This document shows positions 19,030-26,742 of a DNA stretch of 64,000 nt, piece after piece; the first letter of the stretch is position 1; every line of letters begins with the position of its first letter. The notes beneath the pieces were generated by a model. That model was not told the DNA's origin. It worked only from the letters and a program-made list of their open reading frames with translations, and made no database searches. The position numbers and the translations under genes are program-made. The DNA is from Abyssisolibacter fermentans. Lineage in GTDB: Bacteria; Bacillota; Clostridia; Tissierellales; MCWD3. Where the stretch lies: assembly GCF_001559865.1 (NCBI RefSeq), contig NZ_LOHE01000069.1:1-64000 (forward strand), given 5' to 3'.

Positions 19030-19773
19030 ATGAGAAATATTAAAATGCTTATAGAATATGATGGGTCAAGATATAAAGGTTGGCAAAGGCTCGGTAATAC
19101 AGACAATACTATACAACATAAAATAGAAGATGTTTTAAAGAAAATGACTGGTGAAGATATTCAAATAATTGGTTCAGGTCGAACAGATGCAGGGGTTCAT
19201 GCTATAGGACAGGTAGCTAACTTTCACACCAATTGTAATAGTTCTCAAGATGAAATAAGAGATTATTGCAATCATTACTTACCAGAAGATATAGTTATAA
19301 AAAAAGTTATTGAAGTGGATGAAAGATTTCATTCTAGATACAATGCTGTTAGCAAAGAATATATTTATAGTATTTACAATAGTAATGTACCTACAGTATT
19401 TAATAGAAAATACACATATTATATTCCAGAAAAACTTAATATATCAGAAATGAAAAAGGCTTCTAAATATTTTATAGGCGTTAATGACTATAAAGCTTTT
19501 ACAGCTATGAAATCTAAAAAGAAATCTACAGTAAGAGAAATTTATTCGATAGAGTTCAGAATAAATGGTAATCAAATAGATATTATTTATCATGGCAATG
19601 GGTTTTTACATAAAATGATTAGAATAATAACTGGTACGCTTATAGAGATTGGACTAGGAAAATTAAAGTCTGAAACAATACCACAAATTATGAACGGTAA
19701 AATTAGGTCAAATGCAGGAATTACAGCACCTTCTGAGGGATTATGTCTATATAAGGTTTATTATGATAAATAG
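19030..19773 (+). CDS. truA: tRNA pseudouridine synthase A
   Basis: The 247-residue protein converts uridines 38-40 of tRNA anticodon arms to pseudouridine. The catalytic aspartate lies in GSGRTDAGVHAIGQ near residue 52. Other family segments are the YDGSRYKGWQRL opening, VSKEYIYSIYN and FLHKMIRIITGTLIEIG near the C-terminus. Length is typical. AAGGAG precedes ATG. It appears to be monocistronic here, away from the ribosomal protein genes it often accompanies. Confidence 0.95.
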   Translation: MRNIKMLIEYDGSRYKGWQRLGNTDNTIQHKIEDVLKKMTGEDIQIIGSGRTDAGVHAIGQVANFHTNCNSSQDEIRDYCNHYLPEDIVIKKVIEVDERFHSRYNAVSKEYIYSIYNSNVPTVFNRKYTYYIPEKLNISEMKKASKYFIGVNDYKAFTAMKSKKKSTVREIYSIEFRINGNQIDIIYHGNGFLHKMIRIITGTLIEIGLGKLKSETIPQIMNGKIRSNAGITAPSEGLCLYKVYYDK

Positions 19774-20061
19774 TTATTTATAACTACAATTAATATGTAC
19801 AAAGATAAAAGTAATAGCTTTAATAATGTATAAAACAAAGAGATACATTAAAGAATAATAATTAAATTGAACTGGCTTTTAGTATAAATTATTGCTTATA
19901 TATATGATATTGTTATATTAACCGAATTGAGTTGATATTTATTTAATAAAATAACTAATGATTTAACCCTGATTATTCATATAATTTTATAACATGTATA
20001 TAGTGTATAACTTTCTGTGAATAATTTGGTTTTAAATATATTATACGAGGGAGGTATTATT

Positions 20062-20946
20062 ATGAATGTTATTGAAACTAACAAATTGACGAAATATTAT
20101 GGCAAAGCCAGAGGTATAATTGATGTTTCACTTAAAGTAGAAGAAGGTGAGATTTTTGGATTCATAGGACCTAATGGAGCCGGTAAATCAACAGCTATTA
20201 GAACTATGTTATCATTAATATATCCTACCAGCGGAAGTGCTAAGATTTTCGGCAAAGACTGCATAAAAGAAGGTGCATCAATTAGAAAAGATATAGGCTA
20301 CCTTCCTTCAGAAGTTTTTTATTATGACAATATGAAAGTTATAGATTTACTAAAATATTCAGCAAGCTTTTATGGTAAAGATTGTACTAAGAGAATAAAT
20401 TATTTAGCAGAAATTTTAGATTTGGATTTAAAGAGAAAAATAGATGATTTATCATTAGGTAACAAAAAAAAGGTAGGTATAGTTCAAGGGTTACTACATG
20501 AACCAAAGCTTATAATATTAGATGAACCAACTAGTGGGTTGGATCCACTAATGCAGAAAAAGTTTTTTAATTTAATCAAAGAAGAAAATAAAAAAGGAGC
20601 AACTATTTTCTTTTCTTCTCACATACTAGATGAAGTACAGAAATTGTGTGATAGGGTTGCAATTATAAAAGAAGGTAAACTAATTAAAGTTGAAAGTATA
20701 GATTCACTAAGACATAATAATTATAAAAAATTCAAGCTTGAAGCAACTGATGAAATAGCTGAACAATCTTTTAATATAAAGGGAATCAAAGATTTTAAGG
20801 CACAAGAAAATAGTGCAAGTTTTATGTATAAAGGTGATATAAATCTAATTATTAGCATATTAAGCAAAATGAAAGTAAAAAATCTACTTGTTGAAGAGCC
20901 AACTCTGGAGGAGATTTTCATGTATTATTATGAGAAGGAGGTATAA
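20062..20946 (+). CDS. ABC transporter ATP-binding protein
   Basis: The 294-residue ATPase has Walker A GPNGAGKST, the signature LSLGNKKKVG, Walker B LIILDEPTSGLDP and a switch histidine in FSSHILDE. It falls in the ABC-2 exporter group (BcrA/CcmA-like), many members of which give bacteriocin or antibiotic immunity. The start follows GAGGGAGG by 6 nt; upstream in-frame starts lack a site. It nearly abuts the first permease gene. The three-gene set sits just upstream of the MTLxRFVKY peptide locus, from which a terminator separates it. Confidence 0.93.
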   Translation: MNVIETNKLTKYYGKARGIIDVSLKVEEGEIFGFIGPNGAGKSTAIRTMLSLIYPTSGSAKIFGKDCIKEGASIRKDIGYLPSEVFYYDNMKVIDLLKYSASFYGKDCTKRINYLAEILDLDLKRKIDDLSLGNKKKVGIVQGLLHEPKLIILDEPTSGLDPLMQKKFFNLIKEENKKGATIFFSSHILDEVQKLCDRVAIIKEGKLIKVESIDSLRHNNYKKFKLEATDEIAEQSFNIKGIKDFKAQENSASFMYKGDINLIISILSKMKVKNLLVEEPTLEEIFMYYYEKEV

Positions 20947-20947
20947 A

Positions 20948-21745
20948 ATGAATATTTTTAAATATGAATTCAAATCATACTTAAAAGAAAATATAATATG
21001 GACTGTTTCTTTAATATTGTGTTTATTATTGTTTTTATCTATATATCCTTCTTTTTCATCTGAAGCAGAAAAACTTGAAAGACTATTAAATAATTTTCCT
21101 GAAACATTTAAAAAAGCCTTTGGATTTAATAACCTTACTTTTAGTAGTATAAATAGTTTTTACAGCATGATTTTCATGTACATTAAATTAATAGGAGCTA
21201 TATTTGCTATGAAATTAGGATTGGATATTATGTCTAAAGAAATACGAGAAAAAACAGTAGAATTTCTTGTTGTTAAACCTGTAAATAGAAAACAGATTAT
21301 TACACCTAAATTTTTAGCAGTATTAACACACGTTATTATTATGAATGTAATCTATTTAATATGTGCGCTTTTATTAGTTCAAATATTTAAAAAAGTAGAG
21401 TTTGATTTTAAGACTTTTTTATTAATTTCTTTAAGCTTGTTTTTTATTCAAATATTTTTCTTAACATTTGGTATTTTGATTGGAACAATTGTAAAGAAAA
21501 TTAAAAGCGTATTACCTATTACAATGGGTGTAGTTTTTGGATTTTATATTATTCAACTATTAAATAATACACTTCAAGATAAAAAACTTTCTTACATTTC
21601 ACCCTTTGGATACTTTGATCCAGATAGTATTATGCTTGAGATAGCTTATAAAACTAACTATTTAATACTCAATTTTATATTAGCTATGGTGTTTATTTGT
21701 TTTGCATATATAAGATATCAAAAAAAAGATTTTCCATCTATATAA
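20948..21745 (+). CDS. ABC-2 type permease, first of pair
   Basis: This 265-residue membrane protein begins MNIFKYEFKSYLKEN and has about six hydrophobic segments, the first at residues 13-32. A conserved segment after the second helix (MSKEIREKTVEFLVVKPVNRKQI) is the ABC-2 permease signature region. It is paralogous to the next gene, with the same length and the same EKT/DKT-x-(E/D)FL-x-(V/I)KP segment. Its start follows GAAGGAGG and overlaps the end region of the ATPase gene. It should form the transmembrane part of the exporter. Confidence 0.9.
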   Translation: MNIFKYEFKSYLKENIIWTVSLILCLLLFLSIYPSFSSEAEKLERLLNNFPETFKKAFGFNNLTFSSINSFYSMIFMYIKLIGAIFAMKLGLDIMSKEIREKTVEFLVVKPVNRKQIITPKFLAVLTHVIIMNVIYLICALLLVQIFKKVEFDFKTFLLISLSLFFIQIFFLTFGILIGTIVKKIKSVLPITMGVVFGFYIIQLLNNTLQDKKLSYISPFGYFDPDSIMLEIAYKTNYLILNFILAMVFICFAYIRYQKKDFPSI

Positions 21746-21781
21746 TTATTTAATGAATATTGGTTAATTGGAGGATTGATT

Positions 21782-22579
21782 ATGAATATAATTTCAAGAG
21801 AAATGCGTGCAAATAGAAAAGCATTGATTATATGGTGTGTTAGTATGATACTATTAATAACTATTGGTATGATAAAATATCAAGGTTTTGCTAGTATGGG
21901 TGAAGAAGCTAATGAATTAATGAATAATTTACCTGAAGTCATGAAAAGAATTTTTGGGATAGGTGACATTAATCTTACAGAAATAGGGGGATACTATTCT
22001 ATATTTTATATGTATTTCGCACTCATAGCAGGAATACATGCAATACTATTAGGAGCATCAATTATTTCAAAGGAAGAAAGAGATAAAACTGCTGATTTTC
22101 TATTAATTAAGCCTATTAAAAGGAAACAAATAGTAACATCAAAGATAATAGCTAGTCTTATAAATATGATTATTTTAAACATAGTTACAGGCGTTACGTC
22201 AATTATTTTTGTTTCAAAAGTCAATAAAGGCGATTCTATTACATCATATATTTTAAAAATAATGGCAACATTATTATTGATTCAAATAGTGTTTTTTAGC
22301 ATAGGATTAATGATATCATCATTAACCAAAACAGCAAAAAAAGCATCATCAATATCTACAGGAGTTTTACTGTCAACGTATATTTTGTCAATGGCTATAA
22401 GTATGTATGATAAAATTGAATTTTTAGGATATATAATACCTTTTTATTACTTTGATGCAAAGGCAATACTTATTACAGGGGAAATACAGAGTATATACCT
22501 ATTGTTATCAGCGATAATTATCGTTGTTGGTATATTTATTACTTATAATAGATATGAATATAGAGATATACAGTCATAG
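21782..22579 (+). CDS. ABC-2 type permease, second of pair
   Basis: The 265-residue paralogue of the preceding permease begins MNIISREMRANRKALI and carries SKEERDKTADFLLIKPIKRKQI. Hydrophobic segments lie near residues 13-30, 75-95, 115-140, 155-180, 190-210 and 235-255. TTGGAGG precedes the ATG at 21782. Two half-sized, similar permeases suggest a heterodimeric membrane channel. Substrate is unknown; export of, or immunity to, the neighbouring modified peptides is a reasonable inference but not shown. Confidence 0.9.
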   Translation: MNIISREMRANRKALIIWCVSMILLITIGMIKYQGFASMGEEANELMNNLPEVMKRIFGIGDINLTEIGGYYSIFYMYFALIAGIHAILLGASIISKEERDKTADFLLIKPIKRKQIVTSKIIASLINMIILNIVTGVTSIIFVSKVNKGDSITSYILKIMATLLLIQIVFFSIGLMISSLTKTAKKASSISTGVLLSTYILSMAISMYDKIEFLGYIIPFYYFDAKAILITGEIQSIYLLLSAIIIVVGIFITYNRYEYRDIQS

Positions 22580-22589
22580 AGTTAGTTAT

Positions 22590-22624
22590 AACCGATAAGG
22601 TAAAAAGTCTTGTCGGTTTTTTTG
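22590..22624 (+). terminator. terminator after ABC transporter operon
   Basis: AACCGATAAG and CTTGTCGGTT form a stem followed by seven T residues. It separates the transporter operon from the peptide locus. Confidence 0.88.
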
Positions 22625-22641
22625 TAGAATATGGAAAAAAA

Positions 22642-22710
22642 TTAACGAGTAAAAATTAACATACATACTCTATTATTACATTTTTTTCAATTAAAAAATG
22701 ATAAAATTTG
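22642..22710 (+). promoter_or_regulatory. promoter region of precursor unit P1-P2
   Basis: An upstream box TTAACGAGTAAAAATT resembles boxes before P3, P4, the decayed unit and P6. A -10-like GATAAAAT follows at 22700. No good -35 is placed 17 nt before it, which suggests dependence on an activator. Confidence 0.45.
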
Positions 22711-22763
22711 CTTGTAGTAGTAATTAAAATCTAGGAAGTAATAAATAGAGAGGAGGTTAGACT

Positions 22764-22877
22764 ATGACATTATCAAGATTTGTAAAGTATCAAAAAATTG
22801 AAATACCTATATGCGTACCTGAAAAAGTTGATAAACCAATATTATGCAGACCTGATGTAATATATTTATCTGTTTAA
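22764..22877 (+). CDS. RiPP precursor P1, MTLxRFVKY family
   Basis: A 37-residue peptide preceded by GAGAGGAGG. It opens MTLSRFVKYQ, the leader-like block common to seven genes here, and has just two cysteines, C17 and C28, separated by exactly ten residues (CVPE... then CRPD...). Both cysteines begin a C-x-P-(E/D) motif. It is the first of seven precursor genes around a radical SAM gene. I infer a ribosomally made peptide modified at or near these cysteines. I do not recognise the family from any named class. Confidence 0.85.
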   Translation: MTLSRFVKYQKIEIPICVPEKVDKPILCRPDVIYLSV

Positions 22878-22966
22878 CCATCTGAAAGGAACTACTAGCA
22901 TTGAATTAACATAATATTAATAATAGTACAAGCGTTATAAAAAATAAGCGAAAGGGTGAAATTTTT

Positions 22967-23104
22967 ATGACATTATCAAGATTTGTAAAGTATCAAAAAT
23001 CTGAAAGAAGTGTATGTTTACCTGAAGAAATTAATTACATGGGATTATGCAGGCCAGATGTACTATATTATACTGGTGGACCTATAATTAAAATCAACTA
23101 CTAG
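22967..23104 (+). CDS. RiPP precursor P2, MTLxRFVKY family
   Basis: A 45-residue peptide with MTLSRFVKYQ, then CLPE at C17 and CRPD at C28, again C-x10-C. Its tail (YYTGGPIIKINY) is longer than in the other copies. An AAAGGGTGAA site precedes ATG. It follows P1 by 90 bases with no terminator between, so P1 and P2 are probably cotranscribed. A terminator follows. Confidence 0.85.
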   Translation: MTLSRFVKYQKSERSVCLPEEINYMGLCRPDVLYYTGGPIIKINY

Positions 23105-23209
23105 CATTGGGTTTAATATTAATAATATTTTGAACTATACAATATGGTGTATATATAAGAATACTAGAGTATGTTTTTACGCTGTTTGACGTTTTTTTGC
23201 TGATTTAAA

Positions 23210-23244
23210 ATTGATAAGGCTTGATATGCTTTATCAATTTTTTT
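23210..23244 (+). terminator. terminator after P2
   Basis: ATTGATAAGGC and GCTTTATCAAT form a stem followed by seven T residues. A related hairpin follows P5. Confidence 0.85.
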
Positions 23245-23302
23245 ATGCAAAAAAGACTATCAAAAATAGTATAAAACAAAAAGTATCTAAGAATAAATAT
23301 AG

Positions 23303-23372
23303 TGTCGAACGGAAATTGAATATACAGACAAAATTTTACAAAATATTGAAATTAATAGTGTTATAATAAAAA
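23303..23372 (+). promoter_or_regulatory. promoter region of P3
   Basis: A box TGTCGAACGGAAATTG is followed 44 bases later by a consensus -10 TATAAT at 23362. A good -35 is lacking at 17 nt. The block from about 23265 onward is similar to that before the decayed unit at 24425. The stretch 23105-23510 holds this promoter and the P2 terminator only. Confidence 0.5.
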
Positions 23373-23510
23373 GAAATGATTTGTTTGTACATAAATGAAG
23401 GTATAATTACATCATTAAGTTTGTTAAATTATAACAAATAAAACAATATGGCAACATTTAAATTAAATTAATCATATTATTATAAAATTAATTGAGAAGG
23501 GGGTTAAACA

Positions 23511-23642
23511 ATGACACTATCAAGATTTGTAAAATACCAAGATACACAAAATGGTCCAATTCCAGCATGCTCGGTAGAAAATTTAATTGTTCTAAAATGG
23601 TGTGCAGAAGGACAAATACATTATCATCCTATTGAAAAATAA
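23511..23642 (+). CDS. RiPP precursor P3, divergent core
   Basis: A 43-residue peptide preceded by GAAGGGGG. The leader block MTLSRFVKYQ is intact, but the core differs: CSVENL at C20 and CAEGQIHYH at C31. The C-x10-C spacing is nevertheless kept exactly, and an acidic residue still stands three or two positions after each cysteine. That spacing is preserved despite sequence change argues it matters for modification. It has its own promoter and terminator. Confidence 0.83.
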   Translation: MTLSRFVKYQDTQNGPIPACSVENLIVLKWCAEGQIHYHPIEK

Positions 23643-23699
23643 AACAAAATATAACATTGAGTCATTAATGACATACTTAACTTAGAGAACATAATTTAT

Positions 23700-23731
23700 A
23701 AAGCCTGTAATTTAATATTACAGGCTTTTAG
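23700..23731 (+). terminator. terminator after P3
   Basis: AAGCCTGTAAT and ATTACAGGCTT form a stem followed by TTT. The same hairpin survives after the decayed unit at 24750. Confidence 0.88.
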
Positions 23732-23818
23732 CATAAACCAATAATCCATTCAATCAAGTTAGATTTTCAAAATGATTACAAAAATAATTATGCGAGAAAT
23801 AGTGTCTAAAACTAAAAT

Positions 23819-23890
23819 TTTGACGAGTGAAAATATAGTATACAACCTTATTTTTACATAATTTTCAATTTCTTGATGATATAATTTAAT
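23819..23890 (+). promoter_or_regulatory. promoter region of P4
   Basis: The box TTGACGAGTGAAAAT lies 61 bases before the -10 TATAAT at 23880. It matches the boxes at 24425 and 24846. The region is duplicated, so conservation may reflect copying as well as function. Confidence 0.5.
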
Positions 23891-23927
23891 TAAATAAAGC
23901 AATGCAGTAGAGAAAGGAGGTTATATT

Positions 23928-24047
23928 ATGACTTTATCAAGATTTGTGAAATATCAAAATTCTGGTGTGCGATATATATGTATGCCTGAAAGAGTTAATA
24001 GACATGATATATGTGGTCCAGAAATACTAATGTATGGTGGTTTTTAG
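23928..24047 (+). CDS. RiPP precursor P4, MTLxRFVKY family
   Basis: A 39-residue peptide after AAAGGAGG. It has MTLSRFVKYQ, CMPE at C18 and CGPE at C29 (C-x10-C). It is identical to P6 except for the last three residues (GGF here, HLP there), which dates one duplication as recent. It sits in its own promoter-terminator unit, with P5 immediately downstream past the terminator. Confidence 0.85.
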   Translation: MTLSRFVKYQNSGVRYICMPERVNRHDICGPEILMYGGF

Positions 24048-24071
24048 TACTTCTTAAGACAGAATAGTATA

Positions 24072-24104
24072 AATAAAGCCTGTAAAGTAGTACAGGCTTT
24101 ATTT
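24072..24104 (+). terminator. terminator after P4
   Basis: AATAAAGCCTGTA and TACAGGCTTTATT form a stem that runs into ATTTAT. P5 begins only 28 bases later, so it is either served by read-through or has a promoter within this gap. Confidence 0.8.
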
Positions 24105-24131
24105 ATAAAAAATTAAAAAGGGGGTTAGTAT

Positions 24132-24251
24132 ATGACACTAGATAGATTTGTAAAGTATAAAAATTCACATGATATTATTCAAGGATGTCCACCACAAGTA
24201 ACTTATAATTCTTATTTTTGTACAGTAGATAAAGTGTATTTTACAGAATAA
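24132..24251 (+). CDS. RiPP precursor P5, second core type
   Basis: A 39-residue peptide after AAGGGGG. Leader block is MTLDRFVKYK. The core type differs from P4: CPPQVTYNSYF at C19 and CTVDKVYF at C30, again C-x10-C. P7 shares this type. The short 28-base gap after the P4 terminator suggests that some transcripts read through to make both types. Confidence 0.85.
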   Translation: MTLDRFVKYKNSHDIIQGCPPQVTYNSYFCTVDKVYFTE

Positions 24252-24324
24252 TAAAATATTTTGAATGTAAACAGTGTATTAATCTAAATTGACAAGATAT
24301 GAATATAGAACATAATAAAGAAAA

Positions 24325-24358
24325 ATTGATAAAGCAAGAATGCTTTATCAATTTTTTT
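24325..24358 (+). terminator. terminator after P5
   Basis: ATTGATAAAGCA and TGCTTTATCAAT form a near-perfect stem followed by seven T residues, related to the P2 terminator. Confidence 0.88.
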
Positions 24359-24424
24359 AAATTAAAAAAATGACTATTTGAAATAGTATAAATTAAAATA
24401 AAAAAATATCTGAAAACAAAATAT

Positions 24425-24496
24425 TTTGACGAACGAAAGTTGGGATTATAGACCAAATATTACATATTATTTAAGTCAAAAGTGTTATAATTAAAA
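24425..24496 (+). promoter_or_regulatory. promoter region of decayed precursor unit
   Basis: TTTTGACGAACGAAAGTT is followed by a -10 TATAAT at 24486. Sequence around it parallels the P3 promoter region, although the gene it served has decayed. Confidence 0.45.
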
Positions 24497-24587
24497 CAGA
24501 TGATTTAATTATACATAAATGAGGATATGAGTAATATTAACAAGTTTCAAGTTATATTAAATATTATAATATGTTAGTACTTGGTTT

Positions 24588-24653
24588 AAACCAATTGTAT
24601 TATTTATAAAATACCGAAATTTACCAATTTATCCATTCAGTAAAGGGGCGTAG
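24588..24653 (+). pseudogene. decayed RiPP precursor of the MTLxRFVKY family
   Basis: Between a P3-like promoter and a P3-identical terminator there is no intact precursor. A frame reads KPIVLFIKYRNLP then a short tail to TAG at 24651. FIKYRN resembles the leader block RFVKYQ, but the ATG, the ribosome binding site and both cysteines are gone. I read it as the dead copy of P3 in a duplicated P2-P3-P4 segment. Confidence 0.55.
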
Positions 24654-24749
24654 ATGAGGAATTAACATTTTTTCCCATTAATGAATATAGCATAATACAA
24701 CATTAATTCAATGATGAAATACTATATAACATATAGAACATAATGAATC

Positions 24750-24780
24750 AAGCCTGTAATTTAATATTACAGGCTTTTAA
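24750..24780 (+). terminator. terminator of the decayed unit
   Basis: AAGCCTGTAAT and ATTACAGGCTT plus TTT, identical in the stem to the terminator after P3. Confidence 0.85.
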
Positions 24781-24845
24781 GTATAAATCAATAATCATTA
24801 ACTCAAGCTAAATTTTTAGAAAAAAAGCGGCTAAAAACAAAAATT

Positions 24846-24918
24846 ATTGATGAATAAAAATTTAAAATACATCCTAGTTTTAACAAATTTTTCTATTTAT
24901 TAATGATACAATATAATT
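24846..24918 (+). promoter_or_regulatory. promoter region of P6
   Basis: The box TTGATGAATAAAAATT precedes -10-like elements at 24907 (TACAAT) and 24912 (TATAAT). It matches the P4 promoter region with more changes. Confidence 0.45.
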
Positions 24919-24955
24919 AAATAAAACCAATGTGATAGAAATAGGAGGTTAGATT

Positions 24956-25075
24956 ATGACTTTATCAAGATTTGTGAAATATCAAAATTCTGGTGTGCGA
25001 TATATATGTATGCCTGAAAGAGTTAATAGACATGATATATGTGGTCCAGAAATACTAATGTATCATCTTCCTTAA
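24956..25075 (+). CDS. RiPP precursor P6, MTLxRFVKY family
   Basis: A 39-residue peptide after ATAGGAGG. It is the same as P4 through residue 36 and ends HLP. C18 and C29 keep the C-x10-C spacing with CMPE and CGPE. It lies 107 bases upstream of the radical SAM gene, separated by a terminator that probably lowers enzyme expression relative to substrate. Confidence 0.86.
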   Translation: MTLSRFVKYQNSGVRYICMPERVNRHDICGPEILMYHLP

Positions 25076-25101
25076 GACAGAATAGTTTAAATGTAAAGAT
25101 A

Positions 25102-25138
25102 AATAAAGCTTGTAGTAAAGTAGTACAGGCTTTATTTA
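25102..25138 (+). terminator. attenuating terminator between P6 and the radical SAM gene
   Basis: AATAAAGCTTGTA and TACAGGCTTTATT form a stem with a mismatch-prone base, running into TTTAAA. No separate promoter for the enzyme is obvious, so partial read-through is likely. Confidence 0.7.
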
Positions 25139-25182
25139 AAACAAATGGCAAACTATAAATTTTTAAACGAAAGGAGAACAAT

Positions 25183-26472
25183 ATGTATCCACATTTAAAA
25201 GAGAGTTTAAAAGTTCATTATATAGATAATTATGGTATTGTTATTGGAGGGAAAAATAAGTATTTAAGTGATATAGATGTATATATTTTGGACAAGTTAG
25301 ATGGAGAAAAATCAATAGATAATGTTATTAATGATATTGTTTTGGAATTAGGATCAGATGATAGAAATCAAATATCAGATATTATGAATCAGTTTTTAGA
25401 AAATAATAAATCAATATTAACATTTAATGACAAGCCCTCAAAGTATACAATGAAGCATACAGGAGAAAAAAACAAAAAGTATCCATACTATATTATTTTC
25501 AGTATAACAAATAGTTGTAATTTGACATGTAAGCATTGTTTTAAAAGCTGTAATATTTCAAACAAAGATTTTATACCATACGAAAGGTTGATGAGTACAT
25601 TAAAATGCTTAGCCGGTAAAACTCCAGGTATACAATTAACTGGGGGAGAACCAATGCTACATAATAGATTTTTAGATATTTTAAGATATAGTAAAGAAAA
25701 TTTTGATGTAAATATAACAACATCAGCAACATTAATAAATGAAAAAAATGCACACGAATTCAAGGGTGTAAGTGGTGTACAAATATCATTGTATTCACAT
25801 AAAGAGGATGAGCATGAATATGTTACAAGTACTAAAGATTCTTATAATAAAACAATAAACGGTATAAAAGAATTGGTTAAAAATGATGTAAATGTGTCAA
25901 TAGCAATGATAGCAACCAAGAACAAAATTGATGAAATAGAGGAAATGGCTAAATTTCTAATCAGTATTGGTGTTAAGAAATTAACTGTTGGAGCATTTAG
26001 TAAATGTGGTAGAGGTCTTAATTTAGATGATAGTTGGTTATTAAGTAAAGAAGATCACATAGTTGTTGAAAATAAGCTTAAAGAACTAAATAGCAAATAT
26101 AAAGGTGAAATTGATATAACAAAATGGGAAGATAGTAGTAGTGAATTAAAAATAGAAAAACAAGACAAAGAAGAATTTATTGAAGAAGAAGTTAAAGAAG
26201 AAAGGTTCAATTGTGGTGCTGGAACATCAAGTTGGTCTATATCAGAAAAAGGTAATATTAAACCTTGTGATTTCTTTCCTGAGGAGTTATTTAGTTATGG
26301 AAATATAATTGATAATGATATAGATGATATAGTTGCAAATTATAAATTATATGGATTAAAGAATAAAGTAGAGCAGTGGAATAAGCAGCTGGAGAATAAG
26401 AACAGCTCTGTTTCTAATGTGTGTAAAATGATTGAAGAGTTTAGAATAAGAAATACAGAGGTTACAGCATAA
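25183..26472 (+). CDS. radical SAM peptide maturase with N-terminal PqqD-like recognition domain
   Basis: The 429-residue enzyme has three parts. Residues about 5-80 resemble a PqqD-like RRE domain that binds leader peptides (LKVHYIDNYGIVIGG, SDIDVYILDKLDGEKSI). The radical SAM core binds its 4Fe-4S cluster through C112, C116 and C119 (CNLTCKHC), with GGEP at 154-157. A short C-terminal SPASM/twitch-like region offers C344, C362 and C414 for an auxiliary cluster. The KEEFIEEEVKEE stretch before it is a charged linker. It lies between P6 and P7 and is the only enzyme in the locus, so I infer that it installs a crosslink, perhaps a thioether, in all seven peptides. Confidence 0.92.
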   Translation: MYPHLKESLKVHYIDNYGIVIGGKNKYLSDIDVYILDKLDGEKSIDNVINDIVLELGSDDRNQISDIMNQFLENNKSILTFNDKPSKYTMKHTGEKNKKYPYYIIFSITNSCNLTCKHCFKSCNISNKDFIPYERLMSTLKCLAGKTPGIQLTGGEPMLHNRFLDILRYSKENFDVNITTSATLINEKNAHEFKGVSGVQISLYSHKEDEHEYVTSTKDSYNKTINGIKELVKNDVNVSIAMIATKNKIDEIEEMAKFLISIGVKKLTVGAFSKCGRGLNLDDSWLLSKEDHIVVENKLKELNSKYKGEIDITKWEDSSSELKIEKQDKEEFIEEEVKEERFNCGAGTSSWSISEKGNIKPCDFFPEELFSYGNIIDNDIDDIVANYKLYGLKNKVEQWNKQLENKNSSVSNVCKMIEEFRIRNTEVTA

Positions 26473-26547
26473 TATTAGATTAAAAAAAAAATATATATAT
26501 TTATTTCAATTTTAGTAAAAAAATATATTGAAAAGGAGGGTTAGTAT

Positions 26548-26670
26548 ATGACACTAGCAAGATTTGTAAAGTATGAAAATGCACAAGATGATGTTAGAGG
26601 ATGTAGACCAGAAATTGTTTACAATTATTATTGGTGTACAGTAGATAAAGTAAATGTTCCTCCATACTAA
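26548..26670 (+). CDS. RiPP precursor P7, second core type
   Basis: A 40-residue peptide after AAAGGAGGG, 75 bases downstream of the radical SAM gene. Leader block is MTLARFVKYE. Core matches P5: CRPEIVYNYYW at C19 and CTVDKV at C30, C-x10-C. The order P6-maturase-P7 mirrors P4-P5, as if the maturase sits inside one copy of a two-precursor unit. A terminator ends the locus. Confidence 0.85.
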   Translation: MTLARFVKYENAQDDVRGCRPEIVYNYYWCTVDKVNVPPY

Positions 26671-26702
26671 ATTTATAGTACGCTGTATAATTAAAAACAT
26701 GA

Positions 26703-26742
26703 TAAATAGAGCCTGCAATGAAGTAATGTAGGCTCTATTTAT
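26703..26742 (+). terminator. terminator closing RiPP locus 1
   Basis: AAATAGAGCCTGCA and TGTAGGCTCTATTT form a long stem with an AT-rich loop. The bases from here to about 27040 hold no gene that I can see. Confidence 0.85.
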
